Positions 36,157-47,019 of a stretch of 64,000 nt of DNA are shown here, piece after piece. The stretch lies in the NCBI GenBank assembly GCA_024195265.1, contig JAJLRJ010000010.1:19882284-19946283 (forward strand), written 5' to 3'. Position 1 is the stretch's first letter, and every line of letters starts with the position of its first letter. The notes beneath the pieces were generated by a model that saw only the letters and a list, made by a program, of their open reading frames with translations, did no database searches and was not told the origin of the DNA. The DNA is from Dendrophyllia cribrosa. Lineage: Eukaryota > Cnidaria > Anthozoa > Scleractinia > Dendrophylliidae. The translations under genes were made by a program, and so were the position numbers.

Positions 36157-36582
36157 CCCGGGGAGGGGTCTCCCATATGTAAATAACGGGGGTGCACGTC
36201 GTACCTTTTAAGGTCAAAATTTGTAGATTGGTGCCGCTTAGGGCGCTAAAATCTAAAATAACCACCGTTAGAATTATCGCGGTATCTTCTAGGGTATAGA
36301 GCCGAAGAAAAGAATGACTGGAACTATTTCTCATTCAACTTGTTTGTATTGTTGATTCAGTAATCTACCGCTATTAAAAATGGTCAAAGTGTCAGTTCAT
36401 GTGTTGTTTTAGAATTGGTACCTCTTAGGGGTAAAAATCCATTTAAGCCACGTTCACCAAACGATATTCTGGTGCCTCAGGAGTTAATTTTTCGAAAATT
36501 TTCGACGAGCACCCCCGTCATTTTTATCTGGGAGTCCCCCCCTCCCCCCCCCCCCCTCCCCCCCCCCCCTCCTCCCCCGGGG
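36157..36582. mobile_element. hAT-like MITE with G/C ends (copy B)
   Basis: Flanks GAAGGAAA (36149-36156) and GAAGAAAA (36583-36590) form an 8-bp duplication with one mismatch. Starts CCCGGGGAGGGGTCTCCCAT, ends with runs of C broken by T, then CCCCCGGGG. The interior matches copy A (GGTACCTCTTAGGGGTAAAA, CGAGCACCCCCGTCATTTTT). It lies in the intron between exons a and b. Confidence 0.75.
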
Positions 36583-36637
36583 GAAGAAAACAACCAAGCA
36601 ACTAAACATACCTATTGTCACCATGTTTCTTTCATTC

Positions 36638-36931
36638 TTAAGCGGCTTCTTCAAACTCACTCACAACTTTTAGAAAATCAGGATCAGTCTTCATATCTTC
36701 TAAACCTTCATAAAAGAAATCGTCCACTTGCTTTCCCTCAGCGGCGCTTTCATCTCTCAATAGATCAATCATGTTTTGAACAGCAACTTTTGGATTAAAA
36801 GCTACACCGTTGTTTTTCAGGGAAGCTGAAATGTCGTTGTACAGAGTGACGGACAATTTGTTGAACCATTTGGCTTCGAATGATTTGGTGATGACATCCT
36901 CGTCCTCGTTAGGTGCAGTAGCCTCAATACG
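36638..36931 (-). CDS. Unrecognised gene, upstream exon (a)
   Basis: Acceptor GATTGAATCCTTCAG, exon starts 36931 in phase 0. It reads RIEATAPNEDEDVITKSFEA, KWFNKLSVTLYNDISASL, NPKVAVQNMIDLLRDESAAE and VDDFFYEGLEDMKTDPDFLK. It has a good donor GTT|GTGAGT after FLKV (exon end 36665), but that is phase 0, whereas exon b needs phase 1. Without that donor the frame reaches a stop at 36638 after EFEEAA. So either a short exon lies between a and b, or exon a is the last exon of a separate upstream gene. The content is clearly coding (acidic and helical); family unknown. Confidence 0.65.
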   Translation of the reverse strand, partial: RIEATAPNEDEDVITKSFEAKWFNKLSVTLYNDISASLKNNGVAFNPKVAVQNMIDLLRDESAAEGKQVDDFFYEGLEDMKTDPDFLKVVSEFEEAA

Positions 36932-36949
36932 CTGAAGGATTCAATCAAA

Positions 36950-39240
36950 TCAACAAACCATCAATCCCTACGTAGTAAACGCTTAGTTTCAAGATCAATC
37001 GCCGTAGTAGAATGAAATCAATGAACAAAACAAAGTTTATTCAATCGCAAAGATACTCGAAACTGTAGTAAAAAGTATATACAGTAGTTACTCTTTTACG
37101 TCAGATTGAAACTGTGGCGCAAAAGCCAATCCAAAAGGTCATGATCGAGAATCCAGAATTAACAAATGGCAAAATCCGAGATAGACCTTAGGGATAACGA
37201 CTTAAAACTAAACTGCAAAATAACGCTGCAGAAGTTTTTTTTTCAAAATGAAATACAAGGTTACGTAATAACATAACTCTCCAATATTCGAGAGCAAAGC
37301 AAAGCTCTCAATTATGTTTCAAATTTAAGGTGGCTCGACTGGATTTTTTAAGGGCGATACAACCCAAGTTTGAGCATTAACTACGACACGCCATTAACAA
37401 TGCTATGGAAAAATGGTCACCACAGCTGTATTAGTTAAAGATGAAAATTTGTTAAGACCAGTGTTATATTAACATCGGAGTTGCCATAGCAACGTAATGA
37501 CGCCATGACGTTTTTTACTTGCCGTCGTATTTCTCGGCACCAGGGTCCAGTTGCTCGAAAGTCGATTAACGCTAATAATGCTTTTCAACGTAACAACGAG
37601 GAGTTGAAAAGCTGTTTCATGACGATTCGTAGCATTCTTTTCACATTTGTGATAACCTTTTGTTCTTAATTATTCAAACAATAAAGGTTATGTAATTATA
37701 TTTGACGATACGCTATGAATATTTGTATAAATATAGATGTATAAGCGTTTTTGCTATCTCGCCTTTTGGACTGCCATCGTCTGTGACCAAACTTGTTACC
37801 AAACTTGTTACCAAAGTTAGTTTAAAGTTCTAATCCTCGGAGCTCAATACGCTGCATTCGATCGAGGAGTACGTTCCCGGGTTTTTTCTCCCAATGGGTT
37901 TTATTCCGGGTTTTCGTACCGGGCAGTGTATCATTGTTTTGTTTTTCATTCGCATTTCATTTTCCTTATTATCTTAATGTATGCGCATCTATGTAGATCT
38001 TATAAAATGAATTAATGAATTCTGTAATTTTGACATCACGCTTAAGATCATTTGTAATTTTTTGAATCGATTTCGTTTCACCTTGTGCATTATTTAGCTA
38101 AGCTATGTTGTCATTATGTATTTAAAAAAAAAATTGTTGTATTGCCCAGACATCTTGTAATAAAGCGGGTCCATAGTGTATATTAGGCACCCTTGTGCAT
38201 CTATGTAGATCTTATAAAATGAATTAATGAATTTTGTAATTTTGACATTACGTTTAAGATCATTTGTATTTTTTTTTTTAATCGTACTTCGTTTCACCTT
38301 GTGCATTATTTAGCTTATCTATATTGTCATTATGTAGTAAAAAGAAAAAAAAATTGTATCTTCAGACATCGTGTAATAAAGCTGGTCCATAGTGTCCATT
38401 AGGCACCCAGCACGAGTCACACTCCATAGTTGTCTAGTGTTTTCATTGGCGCTTAAGCGCGTTACGCGGAGGGTAGTTATGAATCCAGGATTACAAGTTA
38501 ACCGAGGATTTGATTTCTCTTGTTTAAAAATGTTTTCAAAAGCTAATTTTAAGCTAGAGGTGAAGACAAGTCAAAGTCGAAACTCAAGGCCAAAAAGTTA
38601 GTAGAAAAAATTTTATTGATTAGTTATTAACTGGAGTTCAAAATTGACGCTAATCCTGGGTTAGCTCAATCGCGCTTTGAACAACCCGGCCCAGGAGGTT
38701 TTCTCGGCAATCGCTTAAGGGAGCTTGTACCTCCCATAGCCGCCTCGATTATGGCAAAGATTGAACAAATTCTATGAACAAACTGAACTGAGCGAATTTG
38801 CTCGGTTACACAGTGTGTCAAACGACCCACTGTGGTCGCAGAAAAACGAACTGAGCGAATGCGCTCGGTGGCCAATGTGCCAAACGACCCATTGTGGTCG
38901 CAAACATATACATTAAAAGACATTTATTCACGCTTAGCTTTGTTGCAATTGTTGTTCTTCTTGTACGCGTTAGTTTACGGACCTCGCTGCGCTCGGTCCG
39001 TGCGCCATGACCGAGAGCCAAATATTTTCCCGTCCGGCCCGACCTAACTCAGTCAATAAGTATTTTATAATATGACTAGAAAAGTACAAGAATAGTCGTG
39101 CAGTACGAGGTCGCTTGAACTCGAGCGGGGCCGGACGGCTTTTTCCGGACCGGCTCACGTCAACCCGTCCGGCCCCACTCACGCCACCTTTCGATTCTAT
39201 TTTCTGTAGGATTGCGTCAGCGGGGCCGTACGGTCATATT
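36950..39240. other. No gene seen; tandem duplication and GC-rich repeats
   Basis: About 37985-38178 and 38203-38400 are direct copies of one another (ATCTATGTAGATCTTATAAA, GTGCATTATTTAGCT, AATAAAGC(G/T)GGTCCATAGTG). About 38755-38910 holds three copies of a unit with CAAACGACCCA(C/T)TGTGGTCG and GAACTGAGCGAAT. 38960-39240 is GC-rich with CCGTCCGGCCC words in both orientations. No coding exon supported. Confidence 0.6.
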
Positions 39241-40141
39241 AATATATATAGATAGCCTGAGCCTAACAGCGTCGCACTCTGAACAAGCTTAACTAAGGTG
39301 AAACTTAACTAAGGTGAAAGGTTGGAAGCACAAGAATTAAGATTGACGACCGGGCTATTTTTATCATTAACTTACAGGAGTATAATGTGGTCTAACATGC
39401 ATTCTTTATGCATTCTTTATGCATTTTTGTTAGCAAAATTTATGTTAGATACTATTAATAGACTTTTTAGTGAATTTGTGGAGACATTCTTGTTGCATTT
39501 TTGTTAGATACTATGATAAGAACACAACAGTCGAGTAGCATATTAAATTTTTGTTAGTTAACAAAATTTCTCGCATTTTTGTTAGATGCTATCAATGAAC
39601 ACAAGAGTCGACTGGCATATTTTTGTAAGTGGTTAGCGAGTGCACGTTGTGGGCTGAGAAAGCGATATATTGATAGGTTGATTTAGTTTACTGAGATTTT
39701 AGAGAACGTTAGAAGAGAGAGGAATTTATTTGGCCGTATTTTATAAAAAAATCAAGCTGTTAGCAAAATTTGTCGCATTAGCAAAATTTGTCGCATTTCT
39801 TTTTGGACATGAGAGTCGAGTAGCATATTTTTTGAAAGGGGTTTAGCGAGCGCAGGTTTGTGGCGTGATGAAGTGATATATTCATAGCTTGATTTAGTTA
39901 ACTGAGACTTTAGACAACGTTACAAGAGAGAGCAATTTATTTGGCCGTATTTTATCAAAAATTCAAGCTCTCGTTATTTTGTTTATTCTGAATTAGAGTG
40001 ATTCATTTGCGAAAAATGGCTAGGATTATTTTTTCTCTGCGCGTATACACAGTATTAGAGTTGCTTTCCTCTTTGTTAACTCCTGTACGAGCGCACGTTT
40101 GTGGCCTGACAAAGCCATATATTCATACGAAAGTTGAGACA
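39240..40141. repeat. Repeat fragment plus GTTAGATACTAT-type reiterations
   Basis: 39240-39360 matches the left end of the repeat family at 16690 and 54237. From 39390 to 39960, short units such as GCATTTTTGTTAGATACTAT and GCAAAATTTGTCGCATT recur, and two longer blocks (TAGCGAG(T/C)GCA(C/G)G, TATTTGGCCGTATTTTAT) are repeated about 240 bp apart. No gene. Confidence 0.55.
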
Positions 40142-40999
40142 CCCTTACCAAACCAAGTGTATTTTAAAAATGATTTAAATGTGCTTTTAATGTATTTGAA
40201 CGATTTGAACTATATTTTGAGCTCATCATGGTGTATTTTTATTATATTTTAACAAAAATTCTAAAATAGTGGTAAGAGTTTGTAATGTATTTGAGGTATA
40301 TTTAAATGCTATTTAATAAACCGGATAGGCTTTTCCATGTATTTGTAAGCTATTTGTCGCCAAAACTACATTTCAAATAGAGTATTTGAACACTATTTTG
40401 ACAACATGACTGCCGAAGTGTTACTCTAAATTGTTTCAAATAGACTATTTGAACACTGTTTGGAAAAGAATCATAAAATGTTGTCGATTTATAATGTAGT
40501 TGTAACGAGTAAAAAATAAAAATACGTTTTAAATATGATGTTTAAATACTATTTGAAATGGACATTCATTACTACGCTTTTAAATAGCTCATAAATAGTC
40601 TATTTAAAACATTTTTGAAGTTGAATTCATAAGTCAGAGCTATTTGAAAGGCGATTTTAAAATACTAAAACAGGAGCTGTTTCCAAACAGCCTTTAAACA
40701 GACTGTTTTCTTAGTATTTTGAGAGAAAAGCACTTTGTTACAGGTATGTACACAAAATATATTTAAAGTTCACCTCCCCCTCCATAAGTCAGTAAAACTG
40801 TTTTAAACGTATTTGTGACAAACTCACAGAAAAAATAACAGCCATATCGGTTTTCTTTTGAATTGCAGCAATGAAAACGTTTATAGACTTCAATAGACAT
40901 ACACCCCCCCCCGATTCGATCCTTTACTACAGGATCCGGTGCTTCAGTTCGTCTTAGTGGTCTTTGCAAATACGGTTCCTTGTTTATCATCATGATATG

Positions 41000-43900
41000 G
41001 AGGCCGAAGTTAATTATCAACCTCACACGTGTAGCCGAACGCCGACTTGTGGGCCGGGAATTGAACCTGAAGCGATATCGAATGGCGCGTCAAAATACAT
41101 TTTATTTTACATTTATCCCGACATATTCATCAGTTCTGAAAAGGTATTAACGCAGTAGCTCGCTGTCAAATCAAACCATGGTATAATTCCTCGATTAACA
41201 CTGGATTCAGTAATAATATCGATGTCTCCGAACGCGTTGTAGATCGAAGTATAAAATGTTATGACGATCGATACGGCAATGTTTAATATTTCTGCGAAAT
41301 GCAAATACCTGAGTGACCTCAGCATATGTTGTATTCTATTCTGCTCTATAAAGCTTGTGTTTAGAGTAGCGAGGCCTATCGCTCGTATATCAGTTTTGCT
41401 TAGATGTAAGCTTTATGTGAGAGCACACTTTATTTTGTAAACAGACAATTTATGGAGCGTTCCGCAAAGGAAACATTAAGTTATACACGAATGATGATTA
41501 CAGTTAAGTCTCTTCTTAAGAATTAAAAGCCATACCTTATATCTGTGTTATGAGCGCCCTCTTATCATGGAATCCTGCACTTTTCCATTTGAAGAAGGAC
41601 GAATTCAGTCCTAAAGCCTTGTGAAATCGTGGTGAAATTCCCGCTCAGTTTGAGTGCTCTCGCACGCTAATCTCGTTCCCAGTGTCCTCTCTTTCTTGCG
41701 TCACGTATCACGTGAGCAGAAACAAAGGTCGTTTGAATTTTGTGCGCGGCCATTTTTGCAACCGTTTGGAGATTTTGATTTTATGGACGTTGGCTTATCG
41801 ACAATTTATCAGCAGAAGAGATGAATATCTGAGACGACAGTCTACATCGGGACGTTTCAAACGTGAGTACAATCTTTTTATTTTATCTTTTTAGTCATGG
41901 TTGCGTTCTATTGAACGTATTCCGGAATATTAAAGAACGTGAAAGCTGTCGTATTATAACCATGTTTTGCCAGATTTACATGTGTATAGTGCAAGTGTGT
42001 CTTAACAAACTATAAAGAAAGCGCTGTAGTGTTTATTTTTATTCCGGAATGCGGTTAATCGAACGAAGCCTCTGCGTACGGTAAGCTACATGTACATGCA
42101 AGCTTAAGCTTAAGACTTATATTTTTAAGCTTAATACTGTAACCCTTCGACTTTTAATATGCAATGTAAGCTTACAGATGTACTGTACGATTAGAAGACA
42201 TGTGATTATTTCTTGACACCAGTGAATGGTTAAGTGTTATTATATAGTTTGTTGGGGTGAAACAGCATTCGTTCTCCTGCCAAATTCAAAATAATAACCT
42301 CGATCGGTCCTCGATAGTACAATCATGTTTACATGTAACATGATGTACACTGTGTAGACGACATTATAAAATGAGACTGCATTCGACATTTGTCTTGGTA
42401 CAATTTAAGCTTACATGTAAGTTGAAACATTTCGGTTTTTGAATTGCTTTGAAATTGATTGGTCACGATACAGATTACATGTATGAACTCCAGAATTAAG
42501 TTTAACATATAATCGCCATGTCATACCTGTAAGCTTGTAGTGAACCCTTGTACTGTGGTTAAACTGGCTCATATAACTTAAGTTACAATGTAGACTGCCA
42601 TCATGCAACGCTACAGCTGTAGTACTCGAATCACCAGTGCAACAAATTGAATTGGCTGGAATTTCTAAAAACAGGCCTGCTATTAGAAGTGAAGCGGTGG
42701 CTTTCGTGTTCATTGCTTTTTATTTTCTTGTTCTTGAGCGGCAAACAGCAGCCTCGAGATTTCAGCAGCTGTTAACTGCTACAGCACCTCAAGAAATTGA
42801 AGCAAAAATGGATAGTTTAACTCAAATTGCATTATGAAATACAAGGCGTGCTAGACATGCACGGTCATGGCCATGCAAGTTTACATGTACCTTTCAGATT
42901 GTCTGCCATAAGGATCAAAGGCTTTACCAGGATTGTTTTGTGAAGGATAATTTTGTGCCTTAGCTAAAAGGCTGTCAACATGCAGTCATATAAAGTAATC
43001 TGAACACCGCCGGAAGTGAAATACAGTGTAGTATGCTACCCCAAGCAGATGTTTCTGTCATTTTGACCTCGGTTACTGACCTTTAGTAGAAACCATGCCT
43101 GATCACAGCAGAATTACAACATTATTTTACCTTGTTCAAATTTCTATTGTCTTTGGGGTCATTTACTGAGGTATTAGTGGCCGTTTACACTCATGAAAAG
43201 TTTATCTAGGTACTGTACATGTACATGTAAGTAAAATCTGATACCGCTGTAAAACCCTTAAGTGTAAACAAGGCAAAAATATAACTTTACATGTGTGTAC
43301 TGGACACAGTTGAAATAATTTTATAACACAAATAATTAAACCTTGCAGATTACACGTATTTGTGACCTTGTGGCGCAAGCAACTAGTGTGCTTTTGCTGA
43401 GCCATAACGAAGGCTTCTACAGCTGTAGGTCTTGAGTTCAAATTCTAGTGGAGAGAATTAATAAGGTTTTTTACTTGAGATTAAAACCAGTAGCGATTTT
43501 TGTCATTAAAGTTATTTATTGTGGTGACACTGCTTTATGCGCTAAAGGTCAACTTTCATATGTTGTCAATGGATCTGTTCCTCAAGCGAAATTATTTCCT
43601 TGTTACTGAACTGCATAAAACATCGCAAATCATACATGTACATGTATCATGAATTATGTCTGCCAGCCTTTGTCATTAAAGGTGGCCTTAATTTCATAAA
43701 CTTTAGAACTACTTGTACATGTATGGTGTTATCTGTTCAATTACATGTAGCTTGGATAGATAGACTGCTCAGCGATTCCAACGACAAATGGAAAGCCATA
43801 CCAAATTACTATTTTGATTAATATGGGGGTTTACTCTTTCTTCTTACATGTACGTAGTGACTACATGTAAATGTAATTACAATACTGCAAATCTTGATAA

Positions 43901-44530
43901 ATATTTACCTACAGTATATTTTATCACATACAGTGTATTGCTAGACTACTTCTAAGAATTGACTAATTTTTCAAAAGACAACAAAATGAGCTTATTCTTT
44001 GAAAATAATTGTTTTTTTTTTGGAAACACTGATTTGACAAGGAATTTATTTCATACACTGTAAGTGATTTGTTAAATTCAGAAGGGAAATTTCTGATGCT
44101 CAGACTTACAAAAATAAATTCAAAATTAAATTGAACTACAGGTGTATTTGCATTATTTTCAACTAATCGCTGCCATCCCTTCTCATCTGAAGAGAAAGGC
44201 ATTTGATTCTCCCACCCCTGATCTGCTTAGTGCACCATTAGAATACATACCATCAATTGGAGGAAAAAACATCAGTGTTATCTTAATACCATCTGTACAA
44301 AATGTAGGTCTCATGTTAAGTATGTTATTTATATCTTACAGTACAATGTACATGTGTACATGTAGATATTATGATTTGTAATTTTGTATATCTCATGAAA
44401 GTCTTCTCAGCTCAGTAGTTGTTACCTGTAATTTGTGATTGTGGTATGTAAAATTTATTTCTAGAAGGTTGAAATAATGTTCTGTGTATCCTACATGTTG
44501 ATGTAGGTTAAAAAATAGTACAGCTGTATT
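41000..44530. other. No firm gene; TACATGTA-rich DNA
   Basis: From about 42090, palindromic TACATGTA/ACATGTAC words are very frequent. One possible exon is listed at 44142. CGTATCACGTGAGCAG at about 41705 and a GTGAGT after TTTCAAAC at about 41860 could mark a promoter and donor, but the intervening frame is not convincing. Confidence 0.4.
44142..44303 (+). pseudogene. Possible exon or retroelement fragment
   Basis: A 54-codon open stretch between AACTACAG and AAT|GTAGGT, reading VYLHYFQLIAAIPSHLKRKA, then LEYIPSIGGKNISVILIPS. The YFQLIAAIPSHLK stretch looks protein-like. No family assigned and no partner exons found, so it may be a relic. Confidence 0.3.
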
Positions 44531-44532
44531 TA

Positions 44533-45167
44533 CAGTCAAAATACTCAACGCTTTCTGCTTATTATTTGGGAATGACTTTTATTAATCAGGAATGGATTGG
44601 ATCAAAATACATTTAAAATTCAGGTTTTAAATTGATTATTGGAATCTTCCAACGGTAGCCTCATTCGAAATAACGAATGCTGATTGGTTTGTTATTGACA
44701 TCATGCGAATGTCCACATGCAAAGCAGGCAACAGTTAGCAGCTTGACACATCTGACCTATTTCTGTTCGCTGAACAAAAATCCATCACTGAGTATTTTAA
44801 GAAGCTCTGGATTTACAAAACTCCGAAGAAGAATTCTTAAAAAGCTACATGTAGTGTGCTGGTACTGAAAGAGAAATTTTAATCAAAAGTGAAGAAAATT
44901 TCCTATAAAGTCCAAGTGACTGAATTCTCTGAAACCAACAGCAGCCAACGTTTGCATATTTCGCCTGTGAACTTTTGACCCATGTCAGTAAATACATGTA
45001 AACCAATCAACATTCATTATTTCGAATGAGGCTACAGTTGGAAGACTCTGATAATCAATTTAAAACCTGAATTTTTATATGTATTTTGCTTTCAATAATA
45101 CAATCTGTTTGCGATTAATGAAAGTCATTCCCAAATAATAAGCGGGACGCTCTGAGTATTTTGACTG
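44533..45167. mobile_element. TIR element with about 160-bp arms
   Basis: CAGTCAAAATACTCAACGC on the left and TGAGTATTTTGACTG on the right. The arms continue through TTATTATTTGGGAATGACTT, TTCAGGTTTTAAATTGATTA and GTAGCCTCATTCGAAATAA. TA precedes the left end. Possibly Tc1/mariner-like; no ORF of note. Confidence 0.7.
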
Positions 45168-45909
45168 TTAGAGATATACATGTAGAGACATGTATATTGC
45201 TGGCGAGCCTTAGTGAGACAGTACACATTTGAGAGAAAGGGGTGAAAATTCTTGATGACGTCACAATCATTTATTGTTGTACGCAATTGACAAGTTTGCG
45301 TTCGCATTGGTCGTTGAACTCTATCTTCTTCTTGATTACACTGTAGTCTTTACTTCAACCATGCTATCATCGATTCAAGCGAGAAAACTGCATTTACGAA
45401 CTAAAAAAGGTATTAATTTTTCTTCATTTTTCTTTCCTAGCTGCACGACAAATGATGGCGCATGCATAACGCCAATAAATTTGTGTTTTTTAGCGCGAGC
45501 AAATACAGTTGTTTTTCGCGATACCCCTGAAAGTAACCAAAGTCAGCAAATATTCGACCACTGAGTCAAAAAGTCTGTCGACAGTTGAGTCAAAATGTTA
45601 GCATAGTAAGGCAGAGCTGAGAAACGCGTGAAAACCTCCTGTCATCATCTAATTAGCATTTTGTAAATTCAAATCTCTATAACTCACCAACGCGACGTTA
45701 AAAACAAATATTTCCCTATTCGACTTTTCAACGTACATTGAGTTGATTAAAAGAAAAAAAATTGGGGTTTAGGTGCACTTTAATTTAATTTTAATTTAAT
45801 GTTTATTAAGAAAGGTCAGTTATTGTTCCTGCTGGCATACATGTACATGTATTTCTTAGCTTGCTTGTGTCATTCGTAAAAATATTTATACATGTACATG
45901 TATAATTAT

Positions 45910-46676
45910 GGCCCTATCCGCACTAGCAGACAAATTAGGATTTGTCTTCGAAAAATCCAAGCAAAAAATTTGTCGTGACATTTTTGTCGCAAAAGCTTTT
46001 ATCCGCACTCGAAACTATTTTTAATCTACAGTGTGTCAAATCTGTCAACAATTGTATACAGTGTCCATATTATATTTCGCTGCAATTTATTCTTTCTACA
46101 TGTAATTCTGTTGCGTGCCAAAAACATACCAATTTGGCGGGATAATGGAGCGCGTTCAAATCTTAATACTTTTGGCATGTGTGTTGCTCTTAAACCTTGC
46201 TCAAATTGAGACAGAAATGCTGCTGATGATGTGCTTAATATCGTCTTGATAGGAAGGCACATTCCATCTTCTGAAGGCTTCCACCTGCTCATACGGAACC
46301 CCAAAAAGTTTGCCATGGGATGTAAGTTCCACGAAAAGCCAGGATTCATCTTTCGCCGTGAAATCAAATTTCTAAAATTCGGTTTCGCAACAACAGACCC
46401 TGGCAACAGACACAAGACCTTGCTTTAATTAACAGACTAGTGGAAGGGCTAAATAGCTTTATGACAAGTGATTGGCAAGAAAAACACATTTTTGTTTATT
46501 TAGTCGATTTTGTCCAGTTTTTAACCCAGGCAAATTTTGCCGGCGATGCCTTTGAAGATCTTCTCGTCTTGGACAAAATTTGTCAAGGCGCGACAAACCA
46601 TCCGCATTTGTTAAGCGTTGGTGATGACAGATAATTTGTCTAAATAAACAGTTTTTTCTCTAGTGCGGATCGGCCC
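45910..46676. mobile_element. TIR element with GGCCCTATCCGCACTAG ends
   Basis: Left GGCCCTATCCGCACTAG and right CTAGTGCGGATCGGCCC are inverted, with two mismatches. Nearby GACAAATT and AATTTGTC words repeat in both orientations. The target duplication is not clear because both flanks contain TACATGTA. Open frames inside were not recognised. Confidence 0.5.
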
Positions 46677-46677
46677 T

Positions 46678-47015
46678 ACATGTATGTTGTGTTTAAATTT
46701 TTTCTATAGTTTAAAAATTTTCAAACCAGTTTGATTTTTGTTTTCCTTTGTCTCAGAATATGATCATGAATCTGAGACAAATAAAAATAAAAACTAAACT
46801 GGTTTGAAAATTTTTAAACCAAAGAAAAATTTGAACCACAACATACATTTGTACATATAACTGTATATACATATGTTGTGGTTTAACTTTATACTTGGTT
46901 CAAATTTTATTTTCCTTTGTTTTTGGCTAAGGTTATGTATGATAATTAGTTTTAAACAAATGAAGATAAAATTTGAACCAAATATAAAATTGAACCACAA
47001 CATATATACAGTTGT
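46678..47015. repeat. Nested inverted repeats (foldback)
   Basis: Two adjoining hairpins. GTTTAAAAATTTTCAAACCAG is mirrored by CTGGTTTGAAAATTTTTAAAC, with inner TTTGTCTCAGA and TCTGAGACAAA. ATGTTGTGGTTTAACTTTAT is mirrored by ATAAAATTGAACCACAACAT. Foldback-type element; non-coding. Confidence 0.65.
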
Positions 47016-47019
47016 ACTG

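Noticed and set aside
45354..45410. Possible first exon after a TGACGTCA site (MLSSIQARKLHLRTKK then GTATTA)
   Set aside because: Only 16 codons, weak donor and no downstream partner exon found.
46026..46415. 130-codon open frame inside the GGCCCTATCCGCACTAG element
   Set aside because: No recognisable transposase or domain signature, and overlapped by plus-strand frames of similar length.
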